From Polychytrium aggregatum (lineage: Eukaryota > Chytridiomycota > Chytridiomycetes > Polychytriales), in the NCBI RefSeq assembly GCF_025602895.1, contig NW_026516248.1, positions 62,001 through 126,000 of the forward strand: a DNA stretch of 64,000 bases. Reading direction: 5' to 3'. Below the pieces are notes generated by a model. That model had not been told where the DNA came from. It worked only from the letters and a program-made list of their open reading frames with translations, and made no database searches. Within the stretch, counting starts at the first letter, position 1; each line of letters begins with the position of its first letter. Of this stretch, positions 31,761-43,537 are shown piece by piece. The position numbers and the translations under genes were made by a program.

Positions 31761-34376
31761 ATGACCTCCCGCGATCAAATCCGCCAGCGCATCGTCTCCA
31801 AGAAGGGCGACTACAAGATCCGAGACTATGAGGGCTACTCCATCAAGGTCCACAGGGATGGCACTCCCGGCAGCTCCGTAAGCCGTCTCCGCCGCTAAAT
31901 CGTCTCGGCCGCATCCCACGCAGCGACAACCATCGCACCATTACACCATTGCACATCGCCATGGACATGGCCGCGATGCATATTCGCATCGCTCGCGGCA
32001 AATCGATTGGGCCAATGACCCAAATGCTGGTCGCTTGTACCGGCTGAGTGGACGGCCCCTGCGTCGGCACCAGACTATCGCTCGTGCGTTGTCGCTGACT
32101 GTCTCCCGTGCCCAACGCCGCTCCCATCCACAGAAACTCTCGCTGACTGCCTGGGACCAACTCGAGCCCGAAGCTGTCTTCACAGGCACCTTTGAAGAAT
32201 CCAATCTGGACGAGAGCTTTGCCGAATTCCTCAAGGACACCGGTATTCTCAGTTTGGATGAAAGCGTGGTATGCACACAGCATGTGGAGCTATCGAGCTT
32301 GGGTCTCGACGGTCTCAATCCAGCGCGAGCGATTTGGCGAGTGCATCCAGGGAGTGTGCCAGGTGCGAGGCATACCTGTACACCGTATCGCCATCTCGAC
32401 AGCGTCGGTCACGGCCTCTCCAAGTTCCTGTGTCCATCTTACCAATGCCCGACATCCCCACCCAACATCAGATCGACAAGAGCCTCGTCGTTCACGAAAT
32501 TACCCTCCTCCGCCGCTCAGCTCCGACCGTGGCCTACATCCTGAAGCGGGAGCTGATTCCTGCCTCGATCGTGCTCAGAAACGAGATGGACCGCCTTCGC
32601 TTCGTGGGCGCACCCAAGAGTAAGGCTCCCTCCTCTCCTTTGGTTCGGGCTTGGCCCGGCTTTTGCGCGACTCACCGCCACTTCACTCAACCGTACCGCC
32701 CGAGCTCGCCTCGATCTAATCCGCCACCGCCGCTACGACCGTCTCGTTGCTGCAATTCCCAGATCTGCCAAAGCCACAGCGTGAGTCGACCCTTGACGAG
32801 GCGTTCAAGAAGATTAATATCGATCCTGAGTCGACCGAGCAATGTAAGAGACACTCCACCAGCCGTCATCCTCCCCCCCCCACCATTCGCCGTGAGTCGG
32901 TCGATTGTGTCAGAAGCATTCCTACCCATTCAGCCTCGCCGGTCATCGTCCCTCGTGGTCCCCGTCTTTGTCCCGTCCGCTCTAACCTCCCTGCCGTACC
33001 TGTCGTGCTCGCTGCCAGTCGTTCCCGAGTACATCTATGGTAAAATCGAGTTTATCTCGCAGAACTATGCCAAGGCTGCAGACTTTTTCCGGCGCGCTGC
33101 CTACAAGGGCCACGCCCTTTCTCAGAACTCGCTTGGTCTCTGCCATGAGATGGGCGGAGACTTTGAGGGCGCTGTTCGCTGGTTCCAAGAGTCGGCCGAT
33201 CTCGGGTGCGCCGACGGCGAAAACAACCTCGGACGCTGCTATCTGCAGGGCATCGGTCTTGAGAAGGATTTCAAGAAGGCCTTCGAGCTGTTCCTGCACG
33301 CGGGCGAGCAAGATGATATGGAGGCCCTCAACAACCTGGGTCTGTGCTACCAATACGGCACCGGTGTCCAAGAAGACATCGAGAAGGCTGTCGACTACTA
33401 CGAGCGTGCCGCCGAGAAGGGCCATCCCGGCGCTCAAAACAACCTTGGTCTTTGCTTCGAACACGGTTACGGCGTCGACCAGGACCCCGTCATGGCTGTT
33501 GCCCTGTACCAGAAGGCGGCTCGGCAGAACGACTTTGATGCGCAAAAGAACCTCGCCTCCTGCTACCACCGCGGCGTCGGCGTCACCATGAACCCGGCAG
33601 AAGCCATCCGTCTCTACAAGGGCCTCGTCGATGGCGGCAAGGCCGACACCACCGTCTTTTTCGAGCTCGGCACGCTGTACTATTCACAGATGGAGTACGA
33701 CGACTCGGTCCGTGCTTTCCGCCAGGCCGCCCACCAGGGCCATCCTGGAGCCCAGAAGGCCCTCGGCGATTGCTATCACTATGGCCACGGCCTCCGACCG
33801 GATGTCACCGCCGCGGTGCGATGGTACCAGCGCGCTGCCGACCAGGGTCATGCCGACGCCCAGAACTCGCTGGCCTACTGCTACTTTGAGGGCCGCGGCG
33901 TGTCCCAAAACTACGAAATGGCTGTGCACTGGTACCAGGCTGCTGCCGATCAAGGCCACAGTGCCGCCATCAAGTCGCTGGGCTCAGCCATGAAGAGCCT
34001 CGGCGACGAGTTCTTTGACGGCACCGACACACTCTGTCGTGACGAAAAGGAGGCCGCAAAGTGGTACATTCGTGCCTCCGAGCTGGGCTCAGCCGCCGCC
34101 CAGAACAAGCTCGGATACTGCTACGAGATGGGCATCGGTGTCGGCGGCGAGGATCACCAGAAGGCCATCAAGTGGTACGAGAAAGCCGCGGAGCAAGGTC
34201 TGGCCCATGGCCAGTACAACCTCGGCGTCTGCTACGAGAAGGGCCGTGGCGTCGGCATCGATCCCTACATTGCCCTGGCCTGGTACCAGAAGGCTGCCGT
34301 CCAGAGCCACAAGCAGGCCCAATCCGCCGTTGAGCGGCTGACATCGAAGCGACGACAGAGCACCATTTGGGGATGA
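31761..34376 (+). CDS. Sel1-repeat protein, subfamily B copy 2
   Basis: Paralogue of the gene at 22887-25604 with the same order of parts. Exons: 31761-31877, 32134-32268, 32472-about 32619, about 32771-32844 and 33019-34376. The start is MTSRDQIRQRIVSKKGDYKI. The conserved N-terminal blocks are DQLEPEAVFTGTFEE and RRSAPTVAYILKRELIPASI. An extra small exon encodes KPQRESTLDEAFKKINIDPE. The Sel1 array starts VPEYIYGKIEFISQNYAKAA and runs for about a dozen repeats. The tail is TSKRRQSTIWG. It lacks the intron minisatellite of its sister. Protein similarity is high across the repeats, but DNA differs throughout, unlike subfamily A, so this is an older duplication. Role: presumed cytosolic scaffold, partner unknown. 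Confidence 0.86.
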
Positions 34377-34998
34377 AAGGGTGGTCGTGACGGCCCTTCC
34401 CATGGCTACGCCAACTGTACATTCACAACTTCAACAGTAGTATATCTCTGATCTTGGCTATTCCTCTCTCTCCCATGCGCTCTTTTGTTTGTCATATCAT
34501 CTGCAGCGTTTCCACGGCTGCCTCCTTGGCGATCCTCCTCCCAGCGCCTCTGGCTTGATATTTTTTTTCTTTCCTTTCCTTTCTTCGTATCTCCTTTCCC
34601 ATTGTACTCTTTTTGATGTCGACCACCCAATCCCTTCCCACTCGGGACACCTTGCAGGCCTACCTTGGATCACAGCGTGCGTGGCTCCCCCCAGGAATAC
34701 AACCTCTCTCGGGTGTCCAGTTGTTGTCTCGCCTTCCTCCACCCTCCCTTCGTGGCGTCCCAAGCAGTGCCAGCATCACGCCAATCGCTGGCTGCTGCAT
34801 GTAGAATTACTCTTGTGGAATCCGGCACAGCCTCTTGCACATCGGCTGCGTCGTCCCGCTTCATTCCAGAATACATGCAATGTATCCGATTGCTCCAGAA
34901 CCCCGGGAGTGGCTGGAGCTCGAGGATACTGAAGTGCTTCATTCTGCAGCGTCCACCATCACAACCACCACCACCACCACCACAACACCGCCAACATC

Positions 34999-35033
<35 letters not shown>

Positions 35034-35091
35034 AAACAACAACAATAACTACTACAACATCGCCGTTACTCGTTCAAATGTAACGACACGA
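34377..35091. other. Convergent intergenic region, no gene seen
   Basis: About 700 bp between the Sel1 stop and the Osh3-like stop. It holds a pyrimidine-rich 3' flank (34555-34610) and a simple repeat at its right end. No gene is supported. Confidence 0.5.
34965..35056. repeat. ACC/AAC trinucleotide microsatellite
   Basis: ACC units run into AAC and AAAC units for about 90 bp in a convergent intergenic region. Confidence 0.85.
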
Positions 35092-38000
35092 TCAGGGCTC
35101 CGACTGTCCCCAGAGATCGCGGGCCTGGTCTTCGTCTTTGAACCGACCACGCTGCTCCCAGTACGATCCGGGCAAGTACCGCCACACTCGATCGGTCGAG
35201 TTCGTCGGCGAGGCCGCACTCGCCGTACTTTCCCGGCCCTGCGTATCGGTAGCGCCAGCCCCAACACCAACACCAGCACCAACATCCACGCTACCCGTCG
35301 ATGCTGCAGCTTCGGTGTGCACGGGCTCGAAGAATCGAGGCGTCCACTTTTGACCTTGCGCCTCGAGCTCCTTGATGTACTCTCGCTGCAGTGCCTCCAG
35401 CCGCAGTTTCTCCATCTCGGACTCGTCCGCCAGTCCGTTCTCGTACATGCGCTGATCGGTGCGGTATCGCGAGTCAGTCTTGGGAATCACACCTTCGAGG
35501 CTTGGGTGTAACTCTGCGGACAACACCGATGGAGAATGGGTTTACATGAGTGGGTTTGGCTCGTGCCGCCGCATCCGTCGCCACGAGCAGGAACAGCGAA
35601 AGTTGATATGTCGCGGCACCAGCGCGGCACCAGCGCGCATACCAAGCTCTTCATGACGAGCAACATCGATGCTCCAGTGCAGCGTGAGGGCGATGGCGCC
35701 AGGATGGCACCACGATCAAAGGCACAAGCGGCCCAAGTTCAGGGCTGGCTGAGGCCCTCAGGAGAGTGAATTCATTACCATTGAGCTGCACGGCGTAGTC
35801 CGTGAAGCCATACATTTCTTGCGAATGGTTCGGGTTGGGTCTGCGTCTCCAGAGCACCTCAAGCTGGTTGGGCGTGGATGAATGGAACTTGGCGATGCTG
35901 TCGTCCCATTTTCCGCTTTGTATCGCAACCAAGATACGAGCGATCGGGTCAGCAGTAAGCTTCAATCCCGTATTGTGGATAATCCATACACGGCCACTAT
36001 GTCGGCTTTGCCCGCCATCCACAGGCACGCGCAGAGTCATATCTACAGCTACCGGGGGGACACTCAACGACCAAGATGTCTACTCACCCGATCGAGAGAA
36101 TCTCCTGCCCATTAGGATCCAGGATCACACCAGTGACCTCATTCTTGGAGGAAGTAAAGTATCCCGACTCTTTAAACGTAACCTGGCATGTGTACCCTGC
36201 CAAAGGGAAAGAGCGTTCCGATCATGGCCGCGGAATCGTGGTGAGCCAATGCGAGTGCGGCTGCGTGAATCCGGACTTGATGGCACAGCACGTCTGGCCC
36301 AAGCAGCAGCAGTATTCGCAGGTCTCTGCATTGTCGATCAGGAAAACGGAGGAATGTGGCCGCACCTGTCTTCAAGCTCTTGATGTTCATGATGCCATAG
36401 TGCTCCAGATAGCGTGTGCCAGCCAGAATATTTCGCATACATGTCGTCACTGCCGTTGAGAGGAAGGTGTAGGTTTGATAGATGTCAGCTCTTGAACTGC
36501 CTGGACTTGATCCCAGCCTCTGTTTGGAAGGGGCGGTCCTGGCATCGTGGAGCCGCAATAGGAGCAGCAGTGGCAGCAGCAGCAAACAAATGAAAGCGTA
36601 AAACATGTTGCGTGGCGGCGCAGCGCAAAAATGAAAGGTAAGATCGCCCAGCAGAGGGATTTGCAGAGGAGCCGGCCGATGCGCTTGCGGGTTCAGTCGC
36701 TTCATCAAGTGGCTTACCCTTGTTCCATTGATAGTGCTCGCCCAACGCTGGAAATTCGACGTTGACTGATCACACCAACAACCATTCAGTGAGCCGTGTC
36801 AAGCACATGTGCAATATGCGCCTGTAAGCACATGTGCATACAGAACGACCCATTCGCTCGCATCTGCAGCCGGGACAAAACTCCGCACACAGGCGCGAAC
36901 TCGGATAGCACCACGACACCGCAACGAACATACCCTGGCCCAACGGGATGAGCTCCATTGACTTTCCCCAGAACTTTGTTTTGACTTGATTTGACTGGTA
37001 AAACACATAGCGTCGCGACTCGGCGTGGCAGGCCATGATGTGCGGGTGGTGGCTGACCTTCTCGGAGATGAATCGGAAGCCCTTGTCCTCTCGCACGCAC
37101 TCATACGTCTCTCCTAGCAGCGGATTGAACTAGAGTCGAGCAGGCAGAGCGACAAATGGTAAGTCAGCCTCCTGGATTGCACACAACGCCAAATGTGGAT
37201 GGTAGATAGAACTGATCCCGCACAGCCCACAGAGGTAAGATTCCAAGGTCGGCGCATCACTCACGGGTTTGCGTCCTGCACGGAGTATTGTCGAGCCGTA
37301 GGCCGAGATCGCAAATGCTGCAACGCAGTTTCAGATATTAGGTAAGGTCTGTGTGCTCAACTCAGCACACGGCCCCGACACAGGACAGATCGGTTACTTT
37401 TTGACCTGTTTCAACCAGAAAGCCTGAAAGGCCACCAGCAACCGACGCAGCTGCCTCTTACCAGATATCAGCGCAATGCGATGCACATCGTCCGATGTTT
37501 CCGCTGCTTGCTCGAGCAGCTCGGAGTATTCCAACTCCTCGCAGAGCTTTTGCAGCAAATTGAGCGGCTCGTTCAGAGCGATGGGCATCGCGACTGTCGA
37601 CAAATCTTTGCCGATCTGTGGGTTTGCACCGTCCGCAGCCCATTCCGGCCATGCGTATTGAAATACCAAAGATACATCGGACATGGCGACGTTAGTATGC
37701 GAATCATCGTGCCTTGGCAGATTCATTCGACACAGGAGTAATACGGGGCATGATGGTATCGAGACCAAGGCCCAGCTCTCCGTGCATTGCAGCGAGTTCC
37801 ATCACAGCGTCCTAGAGCTACGTGGTCGGGCCAAGCCACGGTGTACTTACATTTTTACGGAGGATAGACATCAGGCTAATATTCTCCATCGAGACCTGAG
37901 GTGCCGGCAGGGCAGCACGTCGCTTCATGGGGGGCTGCTTGAGCTCCGGGAGCGGATCGATAGGCTCAGGCGCCAGTGGCTTCTCCAGTTCGTTATTGGC

Positions 38001-40687
38001 TAGGTCCTGAGGTTTGATCTCTGGAATATTCGGCAGCTGCGCAGGGACCGCAAGAGGGCTTGCCACGAGCTGATCAGCAGGCATGACGATGGCATGGTTG
38101 ATCATGGGTGAGTATCCGACCATCTTGGGTCCGAGTGAGCCGTGCGAGTGCGATCGCGCGGCTTTGGGCGACATCACAGGGGTGACGTTCAAGGAGCTAT
38201 CTTCGGTTGCGTCAAGCTCCTCATATTCGTCGATCTCGTCAGACTCGTCAATGGACATCTCGCCTTCCTCGGCATCGTAAAAGACATCAGTGTGGCTGAC
38301 GGATCCAGCGACGCTTTTACGATACGAGGGTGCCGATGTGGTATGCGCACGGAATGGCAGTACAGGCGTCACCGTTGCGGCCGGAGGAGTGACAATGGCG
38401 GCGTTCATGAAGAACTGGGCGATTGAGGCATGCTCGAGACCAAACTGCTGACGGATGCGGTTGTTGTCGGCCCAACAGGCCTGCAGAGCAGCATCTGTTT
38501 GCTTCAATGTTGCCGAGAGCTGGTTCATTTGAGTCTGTCGACTGGTTTCGCTGGCTCGTAAGTCGACTGTGCGCGATTTGATCTGGTTCACTTTGTTGAG
38601 GATCGAAGTTGAACGCTCGTCCAGAGTACGCAGAGCCGAGAGAAAGTCTGTCGGTTGTGAAGAGTAAGCTCGGGTGCTGCTGCGACTTGATGACTGCAGT
38701 CGCCCGCTGGATGTTGAGCATATACATGGCCCCCATATCATACACCACAATTCTGCGAAAGTGCGTGTGGGGAGGCGGAGGCGCCTCGGACAGCGCAACG
38801 TCAAGAGCCCTACCAGATGATTGCAAGCCATCTGCTTTCTGCAGAGACGTCTCAATGGTTTGCTTGACCTGGAAGATTTCGGCCAAAATCTGGGCCAAGT
38901 GAGACTCGACAAATTGTTGCAGTTCTTGAGAGGTCTCTTCCTCGGTCTGCATCACCGAGTTGCGAGGAACCTCGGCGTGGTGCTGGATGGCTGTGATCCA
39001 CATGAGAAAATCGGGCTTGGAGAGAGCTTTGAAGTGCAGCAGGTTTTCGCCAGAGTCTACGGACGCATCCCTCGAGGTTAGGTGCAAGTACAGGATAGGG
39101 ACAGCGATGCGTATCGCGGCGCCCCATGTGGCCGCCATCCACACTCCTTTGGCACCACGCCCTGAGCCATTTCGGCACTCTTGGCACGGGCAGCGCCTCG
39201 TCTGTGAATGGAGCTCTTACCAATGTCAATCAACAGATGGTCTAGGGCCATGGAGTTGTAATCGCACGGGTTAGCCAACGATGGATAGCCTGCATCTATA
39301 CTCCTGCCGATTCGCCCACTCGGCCATCAAGTCGCTTGTCGACGAGTAAGGTGCATCAGGCTGTGCCTCCCAAGCTGTATGGGGTCTGGAGACTCCCAAA
39401 ACCTTATGGCTGGCTTACCATGGTCCAGGCGGATACTGGCATTGGTCAAGTCGACGGCTGCGCGCTCCTCGCTGTCAAGATCAGTAGCAGAGGATCAGCA
39501 CCAACACGACCTCAGCTGCCGATTACTCCAAAGCAAACATATCCATGGTACCTGTCTCGCATGCACCGGTCATCCGAGTTCGGCTTCTTACCTGCCAGGC
39601 TGCTTGGCATATTTGAGCACGCCTCCGGTTTCAATTTGCATCCATCGCTTTGAGAATCCCTGGAGACGCCGGTTTCCCTTCTTCAGAATCCAGCCCTCGG
39701 CAGATCGACCCTGGTCTGCTCCGGTCGACACGAGTTTCTCGCCTTCCTTCAGGGCAACGAAGAATGTCAACTTCTTGGAGGTGTTACTGGGGAGATGAAG
39801 TTGTCGTCCGTCCAGGCGAGCCGACCACGAACGATAGAACGTCAACATTTCGAGCAGACGGGACATGATCGCAAATGCGACGGAGGCTGACGGGACGGCT
39901 CGCAACAACGATAAACCCAACGGCCGCTCTTGCGGCAGTCATGGTTTCGCATGTCCAAGGCCATACATATGTCTCCAGCCGTTGGGAATCCACGTACAGA
40001 GCCAGAGAAGCTACTTACACCGAGAAGGTATTGTCAAAGATGAGCACACTGTCGCGGACAGAGGTTTAGTTGGTGGTTGAATGGTCCATTTGTCAGAGAT
40101 AGGAATGGATTGTGAGTGAAGACAGGCATCGGGCAAACAAGCCCGCGCTCGCTTGCGCAAAGGCAAACTTGTCGAAGAGGCCGATGCATGAGGATAAGCA
40201 GCTGGGACATGCCCACAAGGACGTACTAGACTCCGGGCTCGGTCACCATGTGGCCGCCCTTGACGGTGTACTTGGAAGAGTCATAGTGGGTGATGGGCAG
40301 AATCTCGATTAGGTCCGGATCGATGGCGGTGGTGCTCTTTCGGGTAGTCCGTCTAGGGTGGTCTGTGGCCTCGTTGAGGCTGTCGGTGCTGGAGGTCGTG
40401 CTGGAGGCTCCTGCGGCGTCTCGGGGACGGAGCATCGACGTAGAAGCCAGGGTGTCAGCCATCGAGCTGCCGCTTGGAGCGACGAGCGAAGCTCGCTTTG
40501 AAGGGGGCGGGTCAGTGAGGCCCGTAAGTGCCAAGCCAGGTTGAACATCGGATGCGGGCTTCTTGAAGAGCCCAAAAGAGATATTCTTGCCGGCGGTGTG
40601 GAAGTTCCAGACCAGCTCGGTGCCGGCTTGCTCGACAACGACCGAGTGCTTGAACGAGGCCCTGGCTTTGACAGTGACTTCGTGCAT
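35092..40687 (-). CDS. Oxysterol-binding protein, Osh3-like (GOLD, PH, coiled region, FFAT-like motif, ORD)
   Basis: Lipid-transfer protein expected at ER-plasma membrane contacts. Many exons run right to left. The first (40687 to about 40226) starts [20 protein letters not shown] and is a GOLD domain, with [17 protein letters not shown] continuing to [10 protein letters not shown] near 40030. The PH domain follows: [20 protein letters not shown] near 39690-39630 and [17 protein letters not shown] near 39020. A helical linker contains [20 protein letters not shown]. An FFAT-like motif, VFYDAEE, lies near 38270-38290 and should bind VAP proteins in the ER. The ligand domain has [30 protein letters not shown], then the signature EKVSHHPH near 37045. 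The C-terminal exon is typical, [20 protein letters not shown], and ends QSEP. Exon limits are approximate, but domain order and strand agree throughout. Confidence 0.88.
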
Positions 40688-41480
40688 GGTCGCCTGGGGA
40701 TGCTTTTGGTCGATGGCGCTGTTGGAGGGTGGCTGCAGGCCGAGGAATGGCGAACGACAGGGACGACGGATTCAAGCGGCGATGCTGTCAGGGCAATTTC
40801 TGGAGCAAGAAGCGATGGCAGCAGCACCAGCAGCAGGATATCGAGGGCTTTGTCAGATGCGATGACCCAGGAAGACAGGCGGGTCAATCCAGCAAGGCCA
40901 CGGTCGACACAGCGAACAAGCCTCGATGGGACGATGATGGAAAGCCAGACAACAGGGGGCTTGGCGCAACGGAAACCCGAGGTCAAGTCCTGGTGGCTCT
41001 CGAATCGGGATACCGGAGCCATATCGGGCAGTCACTGCGCTGCTGCATGGCGGACAGACCTGCTGCTGGCCGGAACAACCAAAGGGTCAGCCGGCAGAGA
41101 GTGGCTTCGGGTGCCCCCAGGAACTGACGAGGCAGATCGATGCGGCAGCGAACAAGTACATCTGGGCGGCAAGCGAGCCCAAGGCAGACAAGGTCGGTGT
41201 GATTGGGACGGCCGCGATTGGGGCCAGTTGGGTTGCTGGCACGAAGGAGCAATAGTGCTGAGGGGGATGCAAGGCGCAGACGCAGGAAGGTCGATGACTG
41301 AGTGCCTGTGATGACTGTTGAATATCGACACCATCGTATGGACACCTGGGTCGAGGAGCATGGATCCGGCCGGGTTTCTGGGTGGTTGTGGGGGGGCTGG
41401 GCAGCTGGAGAGAATCGAGTGAACTCAATAGGTCATAGTGTGCGTGCGCGGAATTCCGATAACGAGCTCGGGTTACACGA
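40688..41480. other. Intergenic region, no gene seen
   Basis: About 790 bp between the Osh3-like start and the tRNA cluster. Frames of up to 256 codons exist, but they overlap the first exon of the neighbouring gene in antisense or lack motifs. Confidence 0.5.
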
Positions 41481-41553
41481 GGGGAATTAGCTCAGATGGT
41501 AGAGCGCTCGCTTAGCATGCGAGAGGCACGGGGATCGATACCCCGATTCTCCA
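41481..41553 (+). tRNA. tRNA-Ala (AGC)
   Basis: A 73-nt cloverleaf. The acceptor GGGGAAT pairs with ATTCTCC, the D-arm contains AGCTCAGATGG, the anticodon loop reads CTTAGCATG with AGC as anticodon, and the T-loop is GATCGATAC. No intron. The next tRNA starts 7 nt downstream. Confidence 0.95.
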
Positions 41554-41560
41554 CTCACCC

Positions 41561-41633
41561 GCCCGGCTAGCTCAATCGGTAGAGCGTGAGACTCTTAATC
41601 TCAAGGTTGTGGGTTCGACCCCCACGTTGGGCG
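41561..41633 (+). tRNA. tRNA-Lys (CTT)
   Basis: A 73-nt cloverleaf. The acceptor GCCCGGC pairs with GTTGGGC using two G-U pairs, the anticodon loop is ACTCTTAAT with CTT, and the T-loop is GTTCGACCC. No intron. Neither flank shows a T-run terminator. Confidence 0.95.
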
Positions 41634-41637
41634 ATCA

Positions 41638-41711
41638 GCTCCTATGGCGCAATTGGCTAGCGCGTTCGGCTGTTAACCGGAAGGTTGGTGGTTCGAGCCC
41701 ACCTAGGAGCG
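41638..41711 (+). tRNA. tRNA-Asn (GTT)
   Basis: A 74-nt cloverleaf. The acceptor GCTCCTA pairs with TAGGAGC, the anticodon loop contains CTGTTAA with GTT, and the T-loop is GTTCGAGCC. It begins 4 nt after tRNA-Lys. Confidence 0.95.
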
Positions 41712-41714
41712 TCT

Positions 41715-41720
41715 CTTTTT
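41715..41720 (+). terminator. RNA polymerase III T-run terminator
   Basis: TTTTTT follows tRNA-Asn by 3 nt. It is the first T-run after the start of tRNA-Ala, so it probably ends a transcript carrying all three tRNAs. Confidence 0.75.
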
Positions 41721-41790
41721 TGCATACTTATGCAACCCGCTCGATATTCTGCGTAAGCTCCCTCGAACAGTCTCGGGCAGCCCCGGTCAT

Positions 41791-41870
41791 GCGTCGCCAT
41801 CCGATGCCCGGGAACGCCACCACAATCGCAGACCAGCATGTCGAGAGCTTCTGCTCCCTGGTGACGTCGG
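41791..41870 (-). pseudogene. Remnant of the 3' end of a subfamily A Sel1 gene
   Basis: 41791-41829 matches 18720-18758 (downstream flank of the 18790 gene), and directly after it AGACCAGCATGTCGAGAGC matches the terminal codons of that gene near 18816-18835. About 60 bp present in the reference copy are missing between the two. The segment is therefore a truncated, inverted tail of a Sel1 gene just upstream of the next Sel1 gene. Confidence 0.5.
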
Positions 41871-42022
41871 GCAGGGGTGGCGAGTCAGCATCGCCGCCGT
41901 GGGAATCGGATCGAATCACAAGCCAACTTGTTTTCATGACCCGTTTCGGCCTGCTTCGCCGCCTTCTCCCTCATCAGCCCTGCCTGTCTGTCGCTCTGCC
42001 CGCTGAACCCTCCCCATATATC

Positions 42023-43537
42023 ATGGATCTCAATGCCACCACTCCCTCTGCCATCGATGCGGCGCTGCTGTCGCCTTCCAGCCACAGCCCTGACATCTTC
42101 ACCATCGTGTGCTGCAGCGACGGCTTCCAGCTCCAGCTCGATTATGCCACCATCCAGACCCTGCTCCAAGTCTGCAAACGGGCCAGACCCCTGCTGAGCG
42201 CCAAAGTGAATCGCTTCCGCAGATGGTGCCAGGATGCAGGACTGTGTCATCCAGACGGGTCGATGAGGATCGTCCTCACACCGAGCGACCAGATCGCCAT
42301 CTCGCCTCATTGCGATGAGCAAGTTGCAGCAGACCGATCCTGGCTCATTGACCAAGCCGACCAAGGCAACGCTGCCGCCTCATTCTTCGTGGCCCGGATC
42401 CTCCAAGTCGATCTCGCTGACCGACAGTCCGTAACCGAGCCCCAAAGGTATGCCGCACGACAGCAGATTTTCCAATATCTGGAAGCATCAGCGAAAACGA
42501 ACCATCACGGGGCAGGATGCCACTTGGCCGAACATTATCGAAATGACTATGGATTCCATCGAGACTACGACAAAGCACTTGAATTGTATCGTGACCTCGC
42601 AGAGCGTGGACTTGCACAGGCTCAAGTTGGCCTCGGTCGATGTTTCGAGAACGGCGAAGGAGTTGACCAAGACTACGAAACTGCCATCAAGTGGTACACC
42701 AAGGCTGCGAACCAAGGAAACACCGACGGCAAACTCCGAGTCGAGTTCCTCCGTGGCTGGTTCTCGCTCGTCGGCCACGGTGCCGAGCAAAGCGACGCCG
42801 ATGCGCTCAAATGCTGGCAGGAGGTCAGCACACAGTCCTCTGATCCAGTCATCAAACCCATCGCCACGCACATGGTTGGGTGGATGCACTATCTCGGTCG
42901 TGGGACACCCCAAGACAAACAGAAAGGAGTCAAAATCATCCGTGAGAACGAGTCGGACGAGTTTCCGCTCGGTGAAGAGAGCACGTTCACAGGATATCCA
43001 GCCTCCTCCAAGTTACCCGCTGCCCGAAAGTTCCATCAGTTGTGCCAGTTTGGATCGGCACAGGACTGGCTGTGCAAGCATCTCAAAGCTCTGTGCTTGA
43101 TCCAAGGATTTGGAACGACCCAAAACAAGGATATGGCAGTGGAAATCTTCGAACAGCTCGCCAACGACGGCCACAGCGACAGCCAGTATTGGATTGGGGA
43201 GCACTACAGCCGTAGCTGGGAAGCATGCCGTGACCAGACCAAGGCCTTCAAGTGGTTCAGCGCATCTGCAGACCAGGGCAACTCGTATGGGGAGTTTAAG
43301 GTTGCAGAGTGCTACTATTATGGAACCGCAGTCGCCAGCGACGAGGACAAGGCGGTTGAGTGGTATCGCAAATCGGCCGAGCAAGGCAATCGAAAGGCGC
43401 AATATGAACTTGGCGATCTCTATCTGATGGGTATGAGTATTCCCAAGGACCGCAACGCTGCCGCCGAATGGTTCCTCAAATCCGCCGCGCAAAATTACAC
43501 ACCTGCCTTCTCCAGGATCGAATCCCTAGGCCTGTAA
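42023..43537 (+). CDS. Sel1-repeat protein, subfamily A copy 3
   Basis: Single-exon protein of 504 residues starting MDLNATTPSAIDAAL. Its first ~400 bp and the ~70 bp before the start are almost identical to copy 1 at 16775. The N-terminal module (PDIFTIVCCSDGFQLQLDYA, VCKRARPLLSAKVNRF) precedes about ten Sel1 repeats, for example GTAVASDEDKAVEWYRKSAE. After the first repeat the sequence switches relationship: 42588-42945 is nearly identical to the minus-strand gene at about 45143-44797 rather than to copy 1. The C-terminus is AFSRIESLGL. It begins about 300 bp after the tRNA cluster and converges on the kinase-Sel1 gene. Function is unknown; probably a scaffold. Confidence 0.85.
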   Translation: MDLNATTPSAIDAALLSPSSHSPDIFTIVCCSDGFQLQLDYATIQTLLQVCKRARPLLSAKVNRFRRWCQDAGLCHPDGSMRIVLTPSDQIAISPHCDEQVAADRSWLIDQADQGNAAASFFVARILQVDLADRQSVTEPQRYAARQQIFQYLEASAKTNHHGAGCHLAEHYRNDYGFHRDYDKALELYRDLAERGLAQAQVGLGRCFENGEGVDQDYETAIKWYTKAANQGNTDGKLRVEFLRGWFSLVGHGAEQSDADALKCWQEVSTQSSDPVIKPIATHMVGWMHYLGRGTPQDKQKGVKIIRENESDEFPLGEESTFTGYPASSKLPAARKFHQLCQFGSAQDWLCKHLKALCLIQGFGTTQNKDMAVEIFEQLANDGHSDSQYWIGEHYSRSWEACRDQTKAFKWFSASADQGNSYGEFKVAECYYYGTAVASDEDKAVEWYRKSAEQGNRKAQYELGDLYLMGMSIPKDRNAAAEWFLKSAAQNYTPAFSRIESLGL

